Shown here in pieces: positions 10,201-18,808 of a stretch of DNA of 64,000 bases. The stretch lies in the NCBI GenBank assembly GCA_900471815.1, contig UICE01000007.1:1-64000 (forward strand). Reading direction: 5' to 3'. Within the stretch, counting starts at the first letter, position 1. Each line of letters starts with the position of its first letter. This stretch comes from Hyphomicrobiales bacterium. Lineage in GTDB: Bacteria; Pseudomonadota; Alphaproteobacteria; Rhizobiales; Rhizobiaceae. The notes beneath the pieces were generated by a model, which was given only the letters and a program-made list of their open reading frames with translations, made no database searches and had not been told where the DNA came from. A program made the translations under genes and the position numbers.

Positions 10201-10311
10201 CAGGCGCTCAATCGCAAGATGAGTCTTGCCAGTGTTTGTGGGCCCCAAAACTGCCGTAACATCGCGGCCAGTCAGTGTGAGAGGCAGTTCGGTCTTGGGC
10301 ATAAGGTTCAT
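7297..10311 (-). CDS. Suv3-like ATP-dependent RNA helicase with a basic low-complexity tail
   Basis: A large superfamily 2 helicase of 1004 residues. Motif I is GPTNTGKT (residues 23-30), motif II is DEVQ in AIDEVQLAND, and motif VI is QIAGRAGRH. The sequence around motif I (LPLRLLAREVYNRV) closely resembles mitochondrial Suv3, the partner of an exoribonuclease. A helical C-terminal domain follows. The last 130 or so residues are rich in Arg, Gly, Gln and Asn (for example NRNNRGNHEKRDHQRGG), likely RNA-binding and disordered. ATG at 10311 is preferred over a TTG one codon upstream. Relatives in Brucella are annotated as MgpS-type helicases; I did not verify that name. Confidence 0.88.
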   Translation of the reverse strand: MNLMPKTELPLTLTGRDVTAVLGPTNTGKTHLAIERLLAHRSGMIGLPLRLLAREVYNRVVERAGIANVALITGEEKISPPGARYSVCTVEAMPRHTDMDFVAIDEVQLANDLERGHIFTDRILHLRGRQETILLGAATMRGILEKLLPGISVVTRPRLSNLAYSGSKKITRLPPRTAIVAFAAEEVYSIAELIRRQNGGAAVVMGTLSPRTRNKQVELYQSGDVDYLVATDAIGMGLNLDVDHVAFAQDRKFDGYQFRDLSPAEIGQIAGRAGRHLRDGTFGVTGHVSGFSEALVQRVESHAFDAVKILQWRSARFDYSSLDALKRSIDTPAPIDGLTRALPAVDQQALEFLSRDPDIAPLANTPERVALLWDACALPDYRKIAPAQHADIIASVYTDLVEKGHVNENYMAEEVRRADSIDGDIDALSRRIAQIRTWTFVSHRPGWLADQAHWQEKTREIEDRLSDALHERLTKRFVDRRTSVLMRRLRENTMLEAEISPAGDVVVEGHHVGRLDGFRFTADAQDDGADAKAIKAAAQKALAAEFENRAERFSASANGDFALASDGTLRWIGATIASVVSGEQALKPRAVLLADEQLTGPARDKVAARVDRFLNHHIDTVLKPLVDLANADALVGITKGLAFRLVENFGVLQRRDVAEEVRGLDQDSRAALRRLGVRFGAYHVFLPALLKPAPAGLLTLLWALKEDAKDRPGYGDVVQVLSAGRTSVVTDASFDPAFYRLAGYRLLGRRAVRIDILERLADLIRPALAWKPGTGTRPDGAYDGSRFLVIPAMMSILGATADDMEEILKNLGYRQEAVEPAIVAAKLAELEAVASAAPTKDTAVPAAEPVGPGFANAPVVQAVAKPSQPTAETATPAVPEEAPKPILLWRQARFDNRNNRGNHEKRDHQRGGQARNGQSEQRAAQPNRPAAPQNERGERKEHFRGKGKPAGNERFKQDGAKHGGKPQGQHKAPTKRPEREERPVKIDMDSPFAKLLALKEQMKK

Positions 10312-10700
10312 CAACTACAATCCAGTACCGCCCAAATGAGCAAACCAAAGTTTGGCGTTCATCCAAACAGCATTCTCAGCATCTACAGAACGTAAGTGGC
10401 TCAATCCAGATAAACAATCATTAATCGATTCACGGAATATACCGTTAAGAAATAGAACGCGAGCAGAACGAATCGGCTACGAATCAGCTTTAGGCTCATA
10501 TTCCCGATTTGTTCACGGCGATATATAGATTTTTTCCAAGCATAATCACTACATGCTGAATCACTCAACTTGTTGGAGGCCCCCATCGCGCAAAAAAATT
10601 AACTTTTGCGCATCGCCGCGAATTATCAGTTTTTACCAAGAGTCAAGCACCTCTGCCGACTGGATTCTCAGCCGGCAGCGCGCCTGCAGTAAAAACGGTC
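10312..10700. other. intergenic region between the helicase gene and phaB
   Basis: About 390 bases without a supportable gene. Short reading frames exist but lack ribosome sites and similarity. The region contains an inverted repeat GCGCAAAA (10588-10595) / TTTTGCGC (10604-10611) with an AT-rich 8-base centre, and the hairpin at 10653-10678. The helicase promoter (minus strand) must lie near 10320-10450. Confidence 0.5.
10653..10678 (-). terminator. strong hairpin downstream of phaB
   Basis: CTGCCGACTG (10653-10662) and CAGCCGGCAG (10669-10678) pair over 10 bp with one mismatch around a 6-base loop. It is 23 bases past the phaB stop. No U-run follows, so it may protect the 3' end or work with Rho. 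Confidence 0.45.
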
Positions 10701-11426
10701 TTAGCTCAGATATTGTCCGCCATTGGCTGAGAGCGTTGAGCCGGTTATGAAACCGGATTCGTCTGAGGCCAGGAAAACGACACAGCGCGCCACCTCTTCA
10801 GGCTCGCCAAGACGACCGACCGGAATCTGCGGGATGATGCGCTCGTTTAAAACCTTTTCATCAATTGCACGCACCATTTCCGTTCCGATGTAACCGGGAC
10901 AGATCGCATTGACAGTAATGCCGGCCCGTGCACCCTCTTGTGCCAGTGCCTTTGTAAATCCTATATCGCCCGCCTTGGCAGCCGAATAATTGACCTGTCC
11001 AGCCTGGCCCTTTTGCCCGTTGATCGACGATATGTTGATGATGCGTCCAAATTTGCGGTCTCTCATCCCCGTCCAGAGCGGATGAGTCATATTAAACAGG
11101 CCATTCAGATTGGTATTGATGACATCCGTCCACTGCCCTGGTGTGAGCTTGTGAAACATAGCGTCGCGCGTGATACCGGCGTTATTTACGAGCACCGAAA
11201 TGGGTCCCAGATCGGCCTCCACCTTGGCAATACCGGCTGTACATTCTTCGTAACTCGACACATCCCATTTATAGGTCGCTATACCGGTTTCATCACTGAA
11301 TTTTTTTGCCGCTTCATCATTGCCTGCATAGCTTGCTGCGACTTTGTAGCCTGCATCTTTCAAAGCGATGCTGATTGCAGCACCAATACCGCGCGTACCA
11401 CCGGTTACGATAGCTGTTTTTGTCAT
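10701..11426 (-). CDS. phaB: acetoacetyl-CoA reductase PhaB
   Basis: NADPH-dependent short-chain dehydrogenase that makes (R)-3-hydroxybutyryl-CoA for PHB synthesis. Length is 241 residues, the usual size. The cofactor motif is TGGTRGIG (residues 8-15), NNAG is at 91-94, and the catalytic residues are S134, Y147 and K151. The start has GGGAGGGG five bases upstream. It follows phaA on the same strand with a 116-base gap. The polymerase gene phaC is not in this window. Confidence 0.95.
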   Translation of the reverse strand: MTKTAIVTGGTRGIGAAISIALKDAGYKVAASYAGNDEAAKKFSDETGIATYKWDVSSYEECTAGIAKVEADLGPISVLVNNAGITRDAMFHKLTPGQWTDVINTNLNGLFNMTHPLWTGMRDRKFGRIINISSINGQKGQAGQVNYSAAKAGDIGFTKALAQEGARAGITVNAICPGYIGTEMVRAIDEKVLNERIIPQIPVGRLGEPEEVARCVVFLASDESGFITGSTLSANGGQYLS

Positions 11427-11542
11427 GTTTCCCCTCCCTGAAATAATCTCTCGTAAATGCAGTCAATAAATCACAAGTGTGAAGTGCACGACGCACCGCA
11501 GAAACGCCGACCCCGCTAAGCGCAGAGCCGGCAAAATTTGGT

Positions 11543-12751
<1,209 letters not shown>

Positions 12752-12838
12752 TCAATTCAAAATACTTCTGCCGAACAGAATTCCCTCCCTTCGTACATTT
12801 GACAAGGCCCAATCCAGCTAGAAGTAGATTTATCCTTC

Positions 12839-12852
12839 CCGCAGTGCAGCAT
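12839..12852 (-). promoter_or_regulatory. candidate PhaR operator 1 (phaA/phaR intergenic)
   Basis: On the minus strand the sequence is ATGCTGCACTGCGG. It shares the core TGCTGCANTGC with sites in front of bdhA and pyc. PhaR proteins are known to bind TGC-rich DNA and to repress their own gene. The site lies between the divergent phaA and phaR starts. Confidence 0.5.
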
Positions 12853-12875
12853 AAGTTTGGGTGTAACCGGTTGTA

Positions 12876-12884
12876 TGCAGTGCA
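12876..12884 (+). promoter_or_regulatory. candidate PhaR operator 2 (phaA/phaR intergenic)
   Basis: TGCAGTGCA is a perfect palindrome around its central base. It repeats the GCAGTGCA seen at 12841-12848, about 36 bases away. It is flanked by TTG on the left and CAA on the right, giving a loose version of the longer motif. Confidence 0.4.
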
Positions 12885-12983
12885 CAAAACACTTTGAAAT
12901 GATGCGCTTTGCCCCTATCCTTTATTTCTACCGTCAAGCTGGCGCGTGAGTTCGGCAATGGGATATGCTTGGGGAGTTAAGTA

Positions 12984-13595
12984 ATGGCAGCGAAGACCGG
13001 CGAAATCATCATCAAGAAATACGCTAATCGACGTCTCTACAACACCGGCACAAGCACTTACGTGACGCTTGAGGACCTGGCTGGCATGGTTAAGCGTAAT
13101 GAGGATTTCACGGTGCAAGACGCCAAGACAGGTGAAGACATTACTCATTCCGTCCTGACCCAGATCATTTTTGAATTGGAAAACAAGGATGGGCAGAACA
13201 TGCTTCCCATCCCTTTTCTTCGCCAGCTGATTGCATACTATGGCGACCAGATGCAGGTCGTACTTCCAACTTTCCTCGAACAATCCATGTCTGCCTTTGC
13301 CAAGGAACAGGAGCGCATGCGGGAACAGCTGACAACCGCTTTTGGCAAGTCGCCGATTGATATGATGAATGTCAGCACGCCGATTAAACTGGTCGAGGAG
13401 CAGGTGCGCCGGAACACTGAGATGCTGCAGCACGCGATGAAGATGTTCACCCCGTTTCCGCTCAACAAGTCCACGAATGCGGCTGAGGCGGACGAAAGTT
13501 CCGCCACTGAGAAACCGGCCGATACATCCGGGTTGAATGAACTAAAAGAGCAGATCGCAGCGATGCAGCGCAAACTGGATTCTCTCGACAAATAA
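12984..13595 (+). CDS. phaR: polyhydroxyalkanoate synthesis repressor PhaR
   Basis: Transcription regulator of PHB metabolism (also called AniA in rhizobia), which senses PHB granules and controls phasin and carbon-flux genes. The N-terminal DNA-binding domain is IIKKYANRRLYNTGTSTYVTLEDL (start of the PHB_acc_N type). Two PHB_acc-type segments follow (LPIPFLRQLIAYYGDQMQ and IDMMNVSTPIKLVEEQVRRN). The 203-residue protein ends in a short coiled-coil (LKEQIAAMQRKLDSL). It sits next to its likely targets phaA and phaB. Confidence 0.95.
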   Translation: MAAKTGEIIIKKYANRRLYNTGTSTYVTLEDLAGMVKRNEDFTVQDAKTGEDITHSVLTQIIFELENKDGQNMLPIPFLRQLIAYYGDQMQVVLPTFLEQSMSAFAKEQERMREQLTTAFGKSPIDMMNVSTPIKLVEEQVRRNTEMLQHAMKMFTPFPLNKSTNAAEADESSATEKPADTSGLNELKEQIAAMQRKLDSLDK

Positions 13596-13621
13596 TTTTC
13601 AAAGCACGTGCGGGAGGAAGA

Positions 13622-13903
13622 ATGACCGGGTTAGCCAAAGCAACCGTTTTCATCGATAATGAAAAAGTCATTGTAACCGAATATCGGTTTGACGTTGGGG
13701 ATAATACCGGCTGGCACCGTCATGGCCATGACTACGTTGTCGTGCCATTGATGGACGGAAAAGTGAAACTCCTCACCAAAGACGGAGAATCAATAGCCGA
13801 GATGAAGAAGGGCGTTCCCTATTTTCGATCCGAGGGCGTGGAACACGATGTTGTAAACGCCAATGAAGGCGAATACGCCTTCATTGAAATAGAGCTGAAG
13901 TAG
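13622..13903 (+). CDS. small cupin domain protein
   Basis: A 93-residue single-domain cupin. The metal-type motif is GWHRHGHDYVVVPLMDGKVKL followed by the second strand set with EHDVVNANEGEYAFIEIE. GGAGGA precedes the start by 6 bases. It begins 26 bases after phaR on the same strand, so it may be cotranscribed. The substrate cannot be read from the sequence. Confidence 0.82.
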   Translation: MTGLAKATVFIDNEKVIVTEYRFDVGDNTGWHRHGHDYVVVPLMDGKVKLLTKDGESIAEMKKGVPYFRSEGVEHDVVNANEGEYAFIEIELK

Positions 13904-13909
13904 CCGCTT

Positions 13910-14314
13910 CTAGCGAAAATTCACGTCGCGGCCCGCTGACCGAAGAGATACGGTGAAGCCCGCAAGAATATCAAAAAACGCCATCGCCATAAGAATGAAG
14001 AAGAGTGAGTGCGAAGCGCTTGGCACGAGCAAAAACTCTACGAGAAACGCCACAAACACAAATGTAGAGAGCAGATGATCGACAACTGAGGCATTGCTCG
14101 TGCGCGTTGACTTCATGATCTCAAAGAACAGAAGCGCGAGCGACAAAACGATCATTAGGTCGCCGAGCGTCATGACCCAATTGCCACCTGACAGCATCTG
14201 CATTGAATAAAGCTGGGTAGCCCAAGGATCAGCGCCACCAATGCCAGCCAATCCGGCAATAACCAGATTGAAGACAATGAGCGGCACGATCATCAACGGT
14301 ATATTTGAAATCAC
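13910..14314 (-). CDS. small integral membrane protein of unknown function
   Basis: Four hydrophobic segments fill most of this 134-residue protein (for example IVPLIVFNLVIAGLAG, LMIVLSLALLFFEIM, FVFVAFLVEFLLVP and LFFILMAMAFFDILAGF). The second loop holds a basic KSTRTS patch. GTG at 14314 is chosen because GGGAG lies eight bases upstream; the frame could be extended to 14347. I do not recognise a named family. It faces phaR and the cupin gene convergently and follows rpmF, separated by a strong terminator. Confidence 0.7.
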   Translation of the reverse strand: MISNIPLMIVPLIVFNLVIAGLAGIGGADPWATQLYSMQMLSGGNWVMTLGDLMIVLSLALLFFEIMKSTRTSNASVVDHLLSTFVFVAFLVEFLLVPSASHSLFFILMAMAFFDILAGFTVSLRSAGRDVNFR

Positions 14315-14350
14315 GAAGCAATCTCCCACAAAAGCCGCTGGCCCCAAAAT

Positions 14351-14379
14351 AAAAGGACCGGCACATGGCCGGTCCTTTT
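14351..14379 (-). terminator. bidirectional Rho-independent terminator after rpmF
   Basis: Perfect 12-bp stem AAAAGGACCGGC (14351-14362) / GCCGGTCCTTTT (14368-14379) with loop ACATG. The U-tract is built into the stem on both strands. It ends rpmF (minus strand). Confidence 0.88.
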
Positions 14380-14400
14380 AGCATGCTTTCGAAGGAAAGA

Positions 14401-14583
14401 TCAGCCTTCTTTAGGCGTCAAAACCTGACGGCCACGATACATGCCGGTCTTTAGATCGACGTGATGCGGGCGACGCAGTTCGCCTGAATTCTTGTCTTCG
14501 ACGTAAGTCGGTGCCTTCAACGCGTCAGCGGAACGGCGCATGCCGCGCTTCGACGGAGAAGTTTTTCGTTTAGGTACAGCCAT
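14401..14583 (-). CDS. rpmF: 50S ribosomal protein L32
   Basis: 60 residues, [18 protein letters not shown] at the N-terminus, the invariant L32 start. This version lacks the zinc-binding Cys pairs found in some bacteria, as is usual in alphaproteobacteria. It is followed by a strong terminator and probably transcribed alone. Confidence 0.97.
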   Translation of the reverse strand: MAVPKRKTSPSKRGMRRSADALKAPTYVEDKNSGELRRPHHVDLKTGMYRGRQVLTPKEG

Positions 14584-14760
14584 TGTTCCAGCTCCAGTAA
14601 TCAGTCAAAATCCGGCACTGGCCCAACTGAGCCTGTCACAATGGACAAAAATCCGGAAAGTTCGGCTGGGCTATACACCGCCAAAGAGCTTTTGACCAGC
14701 ATGAGTCTCATATTTTTTGTCATGAAGCTGTTAAACGAGGCATTTGACCGCTATTGGCGC

Positions 14761-15498
14761 CTAACCGATGCATCCGACATAGGCTCCTGCGGCCCGCGCG
14801 CGCCGCTCATTCACCCTTGCCAGCATTTGCAAGCCACGGCCAGGTTTAGCCGGGTTTCGCATAATAGGATTAGGAAGCGTGACCGCGAGATAGGCGGCCT
14901 GACGTGCAGATAGTTTTGCGGCGCTGGTATTGAAATGGTGCTGTGCCGCAGCCTCTATTCCGTAAATCCCCGGCCCCCACTCTGCAATATTGAGGTAAAT
15001 CTCCATCAAGCGCCGTTTAGGCAGTATCAGATCTGTCATGACTGCCAGCGGAACTTCCAGCCCTTTGCGAATAAATGAGCGGCTGTTCCACAAGAACAGG
15101 TTTTTCGCAGTTTGCATTGGAATGGTCGAAGCGCCTCGCGTTTGCTCCCCATCGATTGTATCGGACACGACCGAATTTAATGCGTCCCAATCAACACCGG
15201 CATGCGAGCAGAACTTGGCATCCTCGGACATCATGACTGAATTGACGAGGGTTGGCGATATATCGTCAATGGAAACCCACTGACGGTCATAACCGGAGAA
15301 CGTCACGAGGTCTTTGACCATCAAGGTGGAAATCGGATGAACAAAGGGCAATCTGTACAAACACAGCAGAATTAAAGGCAGCATCACCAATACAATGCCG
15401 ATCAGAATCACATAGCGCATGATGCGCCCTAAAGGCGAGCGTCCCGGATCGACAAGATATCCCCTGCCCCGCTTGTTTCTGACCAAAACCCTTGCCAC
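14761..15498 (-). CDS. mtgA: monofunctional biosynthetic peptidoglycan transglycosylase MtgA
   Basis: Membrane-anchored GT51 glycosyltransferase that polymerises lipid II into glycan strands. One transmembrane helix lies at about residues 28-50. The GT51 motifs are [14 protein letters not shown] (with the catalytic Glu), [26 protein letters not shown] and [10 protein letters not shown]. The motif usually written GGSTITQQ reads GASTIPMQ here. The GTG start at 15498 has GGAAGG five bases upstream. The 245-residue length fits the family. It is divergent from the prenyl synthase gene. Confidence 0.93.
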   Translation of the reverse strand: MARVLVRNKRGRGYLVDPGRSPLGRIMRYVILIGIVLVMLPLILLCLYRLPFVHPISTLMVKDLVTFSGYDRQWVSIDDISPTLVNSVMMSEDAKFCSHAGVDWDALNSVVSDTIDGEQTRGASTIPMQTAKNLFLWNSRSFIRKGLEVPLAVMTDLILPKRRLMEIYLNIAEWGPGIYGIEAAAQHHFNTSAAKLSARQAAYLAVTLPNPIMRNPAKPGRGLQMLARVNERRARAAGAYVGCIG

Positions 15499-15615
15499 GT
15501 AGACCTTCCGCTTGAATTGCCACCACGGACATAGAGCATCAGGAAGAAGAAGGGAATTCTTTCTGCAAGAATCTGCATAGCATTTGCCAATTGAGCAGAA
15601 AATTTATCTCATGCT

Positions 15616-15640
15616 TGACCAAAAGACCATTTATTGGTCA
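15616..15640 (+). promoter_or_regulatory. inverted repeat upstream of the prenyl diphosphate synthase
   Basis: TGACCAA (15616-15622) and TTGGTCA (15634-15640) form a perfect 7-bp inverted repeat with an 11-base spacer. It ends ten bases before the ATG at 15651. It could be an operator, or a hairpin that masks the ribosome site, for which I see no clear Shine-Dalgarno. Confidence 0.35.
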
Positions 15641-15650
15641 TTGGGCAACC

Positions 15651-16568
15651 ATGCACGATAATGATTTCTCACTTTTTCAGCTAAGTTTGCAGCAACGGGC
15701 AGCATCTGTGGAGATGTTGCTGTCAGAGCTCTTATCCGACCGTCCGCGGAGCGGTGAGATTACGCGGCCACCAAGATTGCTCGCGGCAATGAGACATGGG
15801 GTTCTCAACGGCGGAAAACGGCTTCGGCCCTTTCTGGTCATGGAAAGCGCAGCATTGTTTGGCGCCGACAATTCGGCGGCTTTGCGGGTTGCAGCAGCGC
15901 TGGAATGCATCCACAGCTATTCGCTCGTTCACGACGATCTGCCTGCTATGGACAATGATGATTTGCGCCGGGGACAGCCCACTGTTCATCGTAAATTTGA
16001 TGAAGCCGCAGCGATACTTGCCGGTGACAGCCTTCTGACTTATGCCTTCGAACTCGTCGCAAGCGAGGCAACCGAAATCAGCGCTCAGGCGCGCCTCTCG
16101 CTCATAACAGAGCTGGCGCGTTCCGCAGGAATTGGCGGCATGACAGGCGGTCAGACGCTTGATTTGGAAGCTGAAAAAGTGAAGCCTGATGAGCAGGGTA
16201 TCATTCGGCTTCAAGCAATGAAAACGGGAGCCCTTATCAGGTTTGCGTGTGAAGCGGGTGCCATTATTGGCAATGCTGACCAGCGCGAGCGCGAACGCCT
16301 TGCCGAATATGGCTCTGCTATCGGCCTGGCATTCCAACTTGCCGACGACCTGCTGGACGTGACTTCTGATGCTGGCAATATGGGTAAGGCGACAGGGAAG
16401 GATGTGGCAGCCGGCAAAGCCACACTTGTTTCCATTCATGGGATCGAATGGACGAAGCGCCAGCTATCAGGTCTTGTCGAGCAAGCGCAGCTTTTGCTTG
16501 AACCTTTCGGCGAGAAGGCCGGGCTTTTAAAGGAAGCGGCGCGCTTTATTGCCGAGCGGAAGAACTAG
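15651..16568 (+). CDS. ispA: short-chain polyprenyl diphosphate synthase (farnesyl diphosphate synthase type)
   Basis: Condenses DMAPP/GPP with IPP to give farnesyl diphosphate, precursor of undecaprenyl phosphate, quinones and hopanoids. It is 305 residues. The first Asp-rich motif is DDLPAMDNDD (starting D95), typical of bacterial FPP synthases. The second is DDLLDV (starting D232), followed by GKATGKDVAAGKAT. The frame opens at a TTG at 15591, but the family start fits ATG 15651. Geranylgeranyl product length cannot be excluded. It is convergent with ispG, another isoprenoid gene, with only 8 bases between. Confidence 0.88.
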   Translation: MHDNDFSLFQLSLQQRAASVEMLLSELLSDRPRSGEITRPPRLLAAMRHGVLNGGKRLRPFLVMESAALFGADNSAALRVAAALECIHSYSLVHDDLPAMDNDDLRRGQPTVHRKFDEAAAILAGDSLLTYAFELVASEATEISAQARLSLITELARSAGIGGMTGGQTLDLEAEKVKPDEQGIIRLQAMKTGALIRFACEAGAIIGNADQRERERLAEYGSAIGLAFQLADDLLDVTSDAGNMGKATGKDVAAGKATLVSIHGIEWTKRQLSGLVEQAQLLLEPFGEKAGLLKEAARFIAERKN

Positions 16569-16576
16569 CCGCCTTT

Positions 16577-17830
16577 CTATTCGGCGGTCTGGCTGCCCTG
16601 TCCAAATCGATTTTCGATATAATCTGCAACCATTTTCTGGAATTCTTGAGCGATGCCTGCACCACGTAGTGTTGCAACTTTCTTGCCATCGACAAACACT
16701 GGTGCGGATGGTGTTTCACCGGTTCCGGGCAATGATATTCCAATATCAGCCATTTTGGATTCGCCAGGACCATTGACGATGCAACCCATGACGGCCACGT
16801 TCAAAGCTTCAACGCCGGGATATTTCTCGCGCCAGATCGGCATGTTTGTCCGGATATCGCTTTGAATAGACTGCGCCAGCTCCTGAAATACTGTTGACGT
16901 TGTGCGGCCGCAGCCGGGACAGGCAGCAACGATGGGAATAAACTGACGAAAGCCCATGGTTTGCAGCAGTTCCTGCGCCACCTGTACTTCCCGCGTACGG
17001 TCTCCGCCAGGCTCGGGTGTCAATGAAATGCGTATCGTATCGCCAATACCCTGCTGCAAGAGAATGCCCATGGCGGCTGATGAAGCCACTATGCCCTTTG
17101 TTCCCATGCCAGCTTCAGTTAGTCCCAAATGCAATGCATGGTCGCATCGGCGTGCCAGCTCAGCGTAGACAGCAATCAAATCCTGGACCTGGCTCACCTT
17201 CGCCGAAAGAATGATCTTTGAGCGCGGCAAACCAATTTCTTCCGCCAATTGCGATGAGATCAAGGCAGACTGGACAATCGCCTCGCGCACAACCGCTTCG
17301 GCTGTCAGCGGCGAACCTGCCTCACTGTTTTTATCCATCAGGACTGTGAGCAGTTCCTGATCGAGCGATCCCCAATTAACGCCAATACGCACAGGCTTGT
17401 CATAGCGGACTGCCATTTCGATAATGGCACCGAATTGCGCATCTTTCTTATCTTTAAAGCCTACATTTCCGGGATTGATCCGGTATTTTGCCAATGCTTC
17501 GGCGCACGCCGGATGATCGGCCAGTAATTTATGCCCGATATAATGAAAATCCCCGACAAGTGGCACATTCAAGCCAAGCCGATCGAGTCTCTCCCGAATA
17601 CGTGGAACAGCCGCAGCGGATTCATCGCGATCTACCGTAATGCGCACAATCTGCGAACCCGCACGTGATAGCGCGGCAACCTGTGCAACAGTTCCATCCA
17701 CATCCGCTGTATCGGTGTTTGTCATGGACTGAACGACAACCGGGGCACCACCACCAACCATAACGCCGCCCACATCGACACCAATCGACGAGCGCCGGGC
17801 AAAAGGTTGCGAAATATAGTCGGACATCAT
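16577..17830 (-). CDS. ispG: 4-hydroxy-3-methylbut-2-en-1-yl diphosphate synthase IspG (GcpE)
   Basis: Iron-sulfur enzyme of the MEP pathway that makes HMBPP from MEcPP. The [4Fe-4S] ligands are in CPGCGRT and GCIVNGPGE near the C-terminus. The N-terminal TIM barrel begins [22 protein letters not shown]. Start chosen at 17830 with GGAG four bases upstream; the ATG at 17827 is equally possible, and the frame runs further up to 17872 without family character. Length is 417 residues. Confidence 0.95.
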   Translation of the reverse strand: MMSDYISQPFARRSSIGVDVGGVMVGGGAPVVVQSMTNTDTADVDGTVAQVAALSRAGSQIVRITVDRDESAAAVPRIRERLDRLGLNVPLVGDFHYIGHKLLADHPACAEALAKYRINPGNVGFKDKKDAQFGAIIEMAVRYDKPVRIGVNWGSLDQELLTVLMDKNSEAGSPLTAEAVVREAIVQSALISSQLAEEIGLPRSKIILSAKVSQVQDLIAVYAELARRCDHALHLGLTEAGMGTKGIVASSAAMGILLQQGIGDTIRISLTPEPGGDRTREVQVAQELLQTMGFRQFIPIVAACPGCGRTTSTVFQELAQSIQSDIRTNMPIWREKYPGVEALNVAVMGCIVNGPGESKMADIGISLPGTGETPSAPVFVDGKKVATLRGAGIAQEFQKMVADYIENRFGQGSQTAE

Positions 17831-17961
17831 CAAGCTCCAAAGATGCTGTTCAGGTGGCGCAGACACGGCCATTTGTCAACACCAAGCAACATTAGCCTAT
17901 TGCCCCAATGGCTGGCAAAAAAACCGCATGACAAAGTGTTCATGATCGCAATCTAGTAATT

Positions 17962-17975
17962 TTGCTGCAATGCAA
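17962..17975 (+). promoter_or_regulatory. candidate PhaR operator upstream of bdhA
   Basis: TTGCTGCAATGCAA, 54 bases before the bdhA start. It has the same architecture as the site before pyc (TTGCTGCAGTGCAA), differing at one base. The ends TTGC and GCAA are inverted repeats. Confidence 0.5.
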
Positions 17976-18028
17976 TATATTCCCCGCACGGGTCGCAGAA
18001 ACCTATTGCAGTTCAGGAAGCTTAAATC

Positions 18029-18808
18029 ATGGCCAAAAAGACAGCTATTATTACCGGTTCGAATTCAGGCATTGGCCTTGGGGCAGCACATGCGCTTGCG
18101 GCGGCGGGTTATAATGTCGTGATAAATTCGTTTACCGACCGGCCAGAAGACCATGCACTCGCCCAGGAACTTGCCAAAAGATACTCAACTGGTGTTGTTT
18201 ATATCAAGGCCGACATGTCCAATGGCGCCGACTGCCGCACGCTGGTCGAAAAATCAGCCGAGAAATTTGGCACTGTCGATGTGCTGGTAAATAATGCTGG
18301 TATTCAGTTTGTTGCCCCGGTCGATGAATTCCCCGTTGAAAAATGGGATGCCATCATTGCGATCAATCTGACATCTGCCTTCCACACCACTGCCGCCGCC
18401 TTACCCCATATGAAGAAGGCTGGCTGGGGCCGGATCATCAATATCGCATCCGCTCACGGGCTGCGTGCCTCGCCTTTCAAATCCGCCTATGTTGCTGCCA
18501 AACATGGTGTCATCGGCTTTACCAAGACTGTGGCGCTCGAAGTTGCTGAACAGCACATCACCAGCAATGCGATTTGCCCCGGTTATGTACTTACTCCTTT
18601 AGTCGAAGCGCAGATTCCAGACCAAATGAAAGCGCATAACATGGATCGTGAAACCGTTATTCGCGACGTTATGCTTGAGAAACAGGCAACCAAGGAGTTT
18701 GCGACGGTAGACCAGATCGGTGCTACAGTCGTATTTCTGGCCAGTGATGCCGCCGCACAGATTACAGGAACATCTATATCTGTCGATGGCGGTTGGACTG
18801 CTGCATAA
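18029..18808 (+). CDS. bdhA: 3-hydroxybutyrate dehydrogenase BdhA
   Basis: NAD-dependent short-chain dehydrogenase that oxidises (R)-3-hydroxybutyrate to acetoacetate, the entry to PHB breakdown. It is 259 residues. The cofactor motif is TGSNSGIGLG, then NNAGIQFVAP, with catalytic S141, Y154 and K158. The C-terminal TGTSISVDGGWTAA is typical for the enzyme. AGGAAG lies 8 bases upstream of the start. It overlaps the following patatin gene by one base (TAATG). Confidence 0.93.
   Translation: MAKKTAIITGSNSGIGLGAAHALAAAGYNVVINSFTDRPEDHALAQELAKRYSTGVVYIKADMSNGADCRTLVEKSAEKFGTVDVLVNNAGIQFVAPVDEFPVEKWDAIIAINLTSAFHTTAAALPHMKKAGWGRIINIASAHGLRASPFKSAYVAAKHGVIGFTKTVALEVAEQHITSNAICPGYVLTPLVEAQIPDQMKAHNMDRETVIRDVMLEKQATKEFATVDQIGATVVFLASDAAAQITGTSISVDGGWTAA

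Noticed and set aside
10401-10586. 61-residue minus-strand frame with a hydrophobic middle
   Set aside because: No ribosome site, an implausible N-terminus, and it lies in the helicase promoter region.
14641-14913. 90-residue plus-strand frame
   Set aside because: It overlaps the end of mtgA on the opposite strand, has no ribosome site and no family character.
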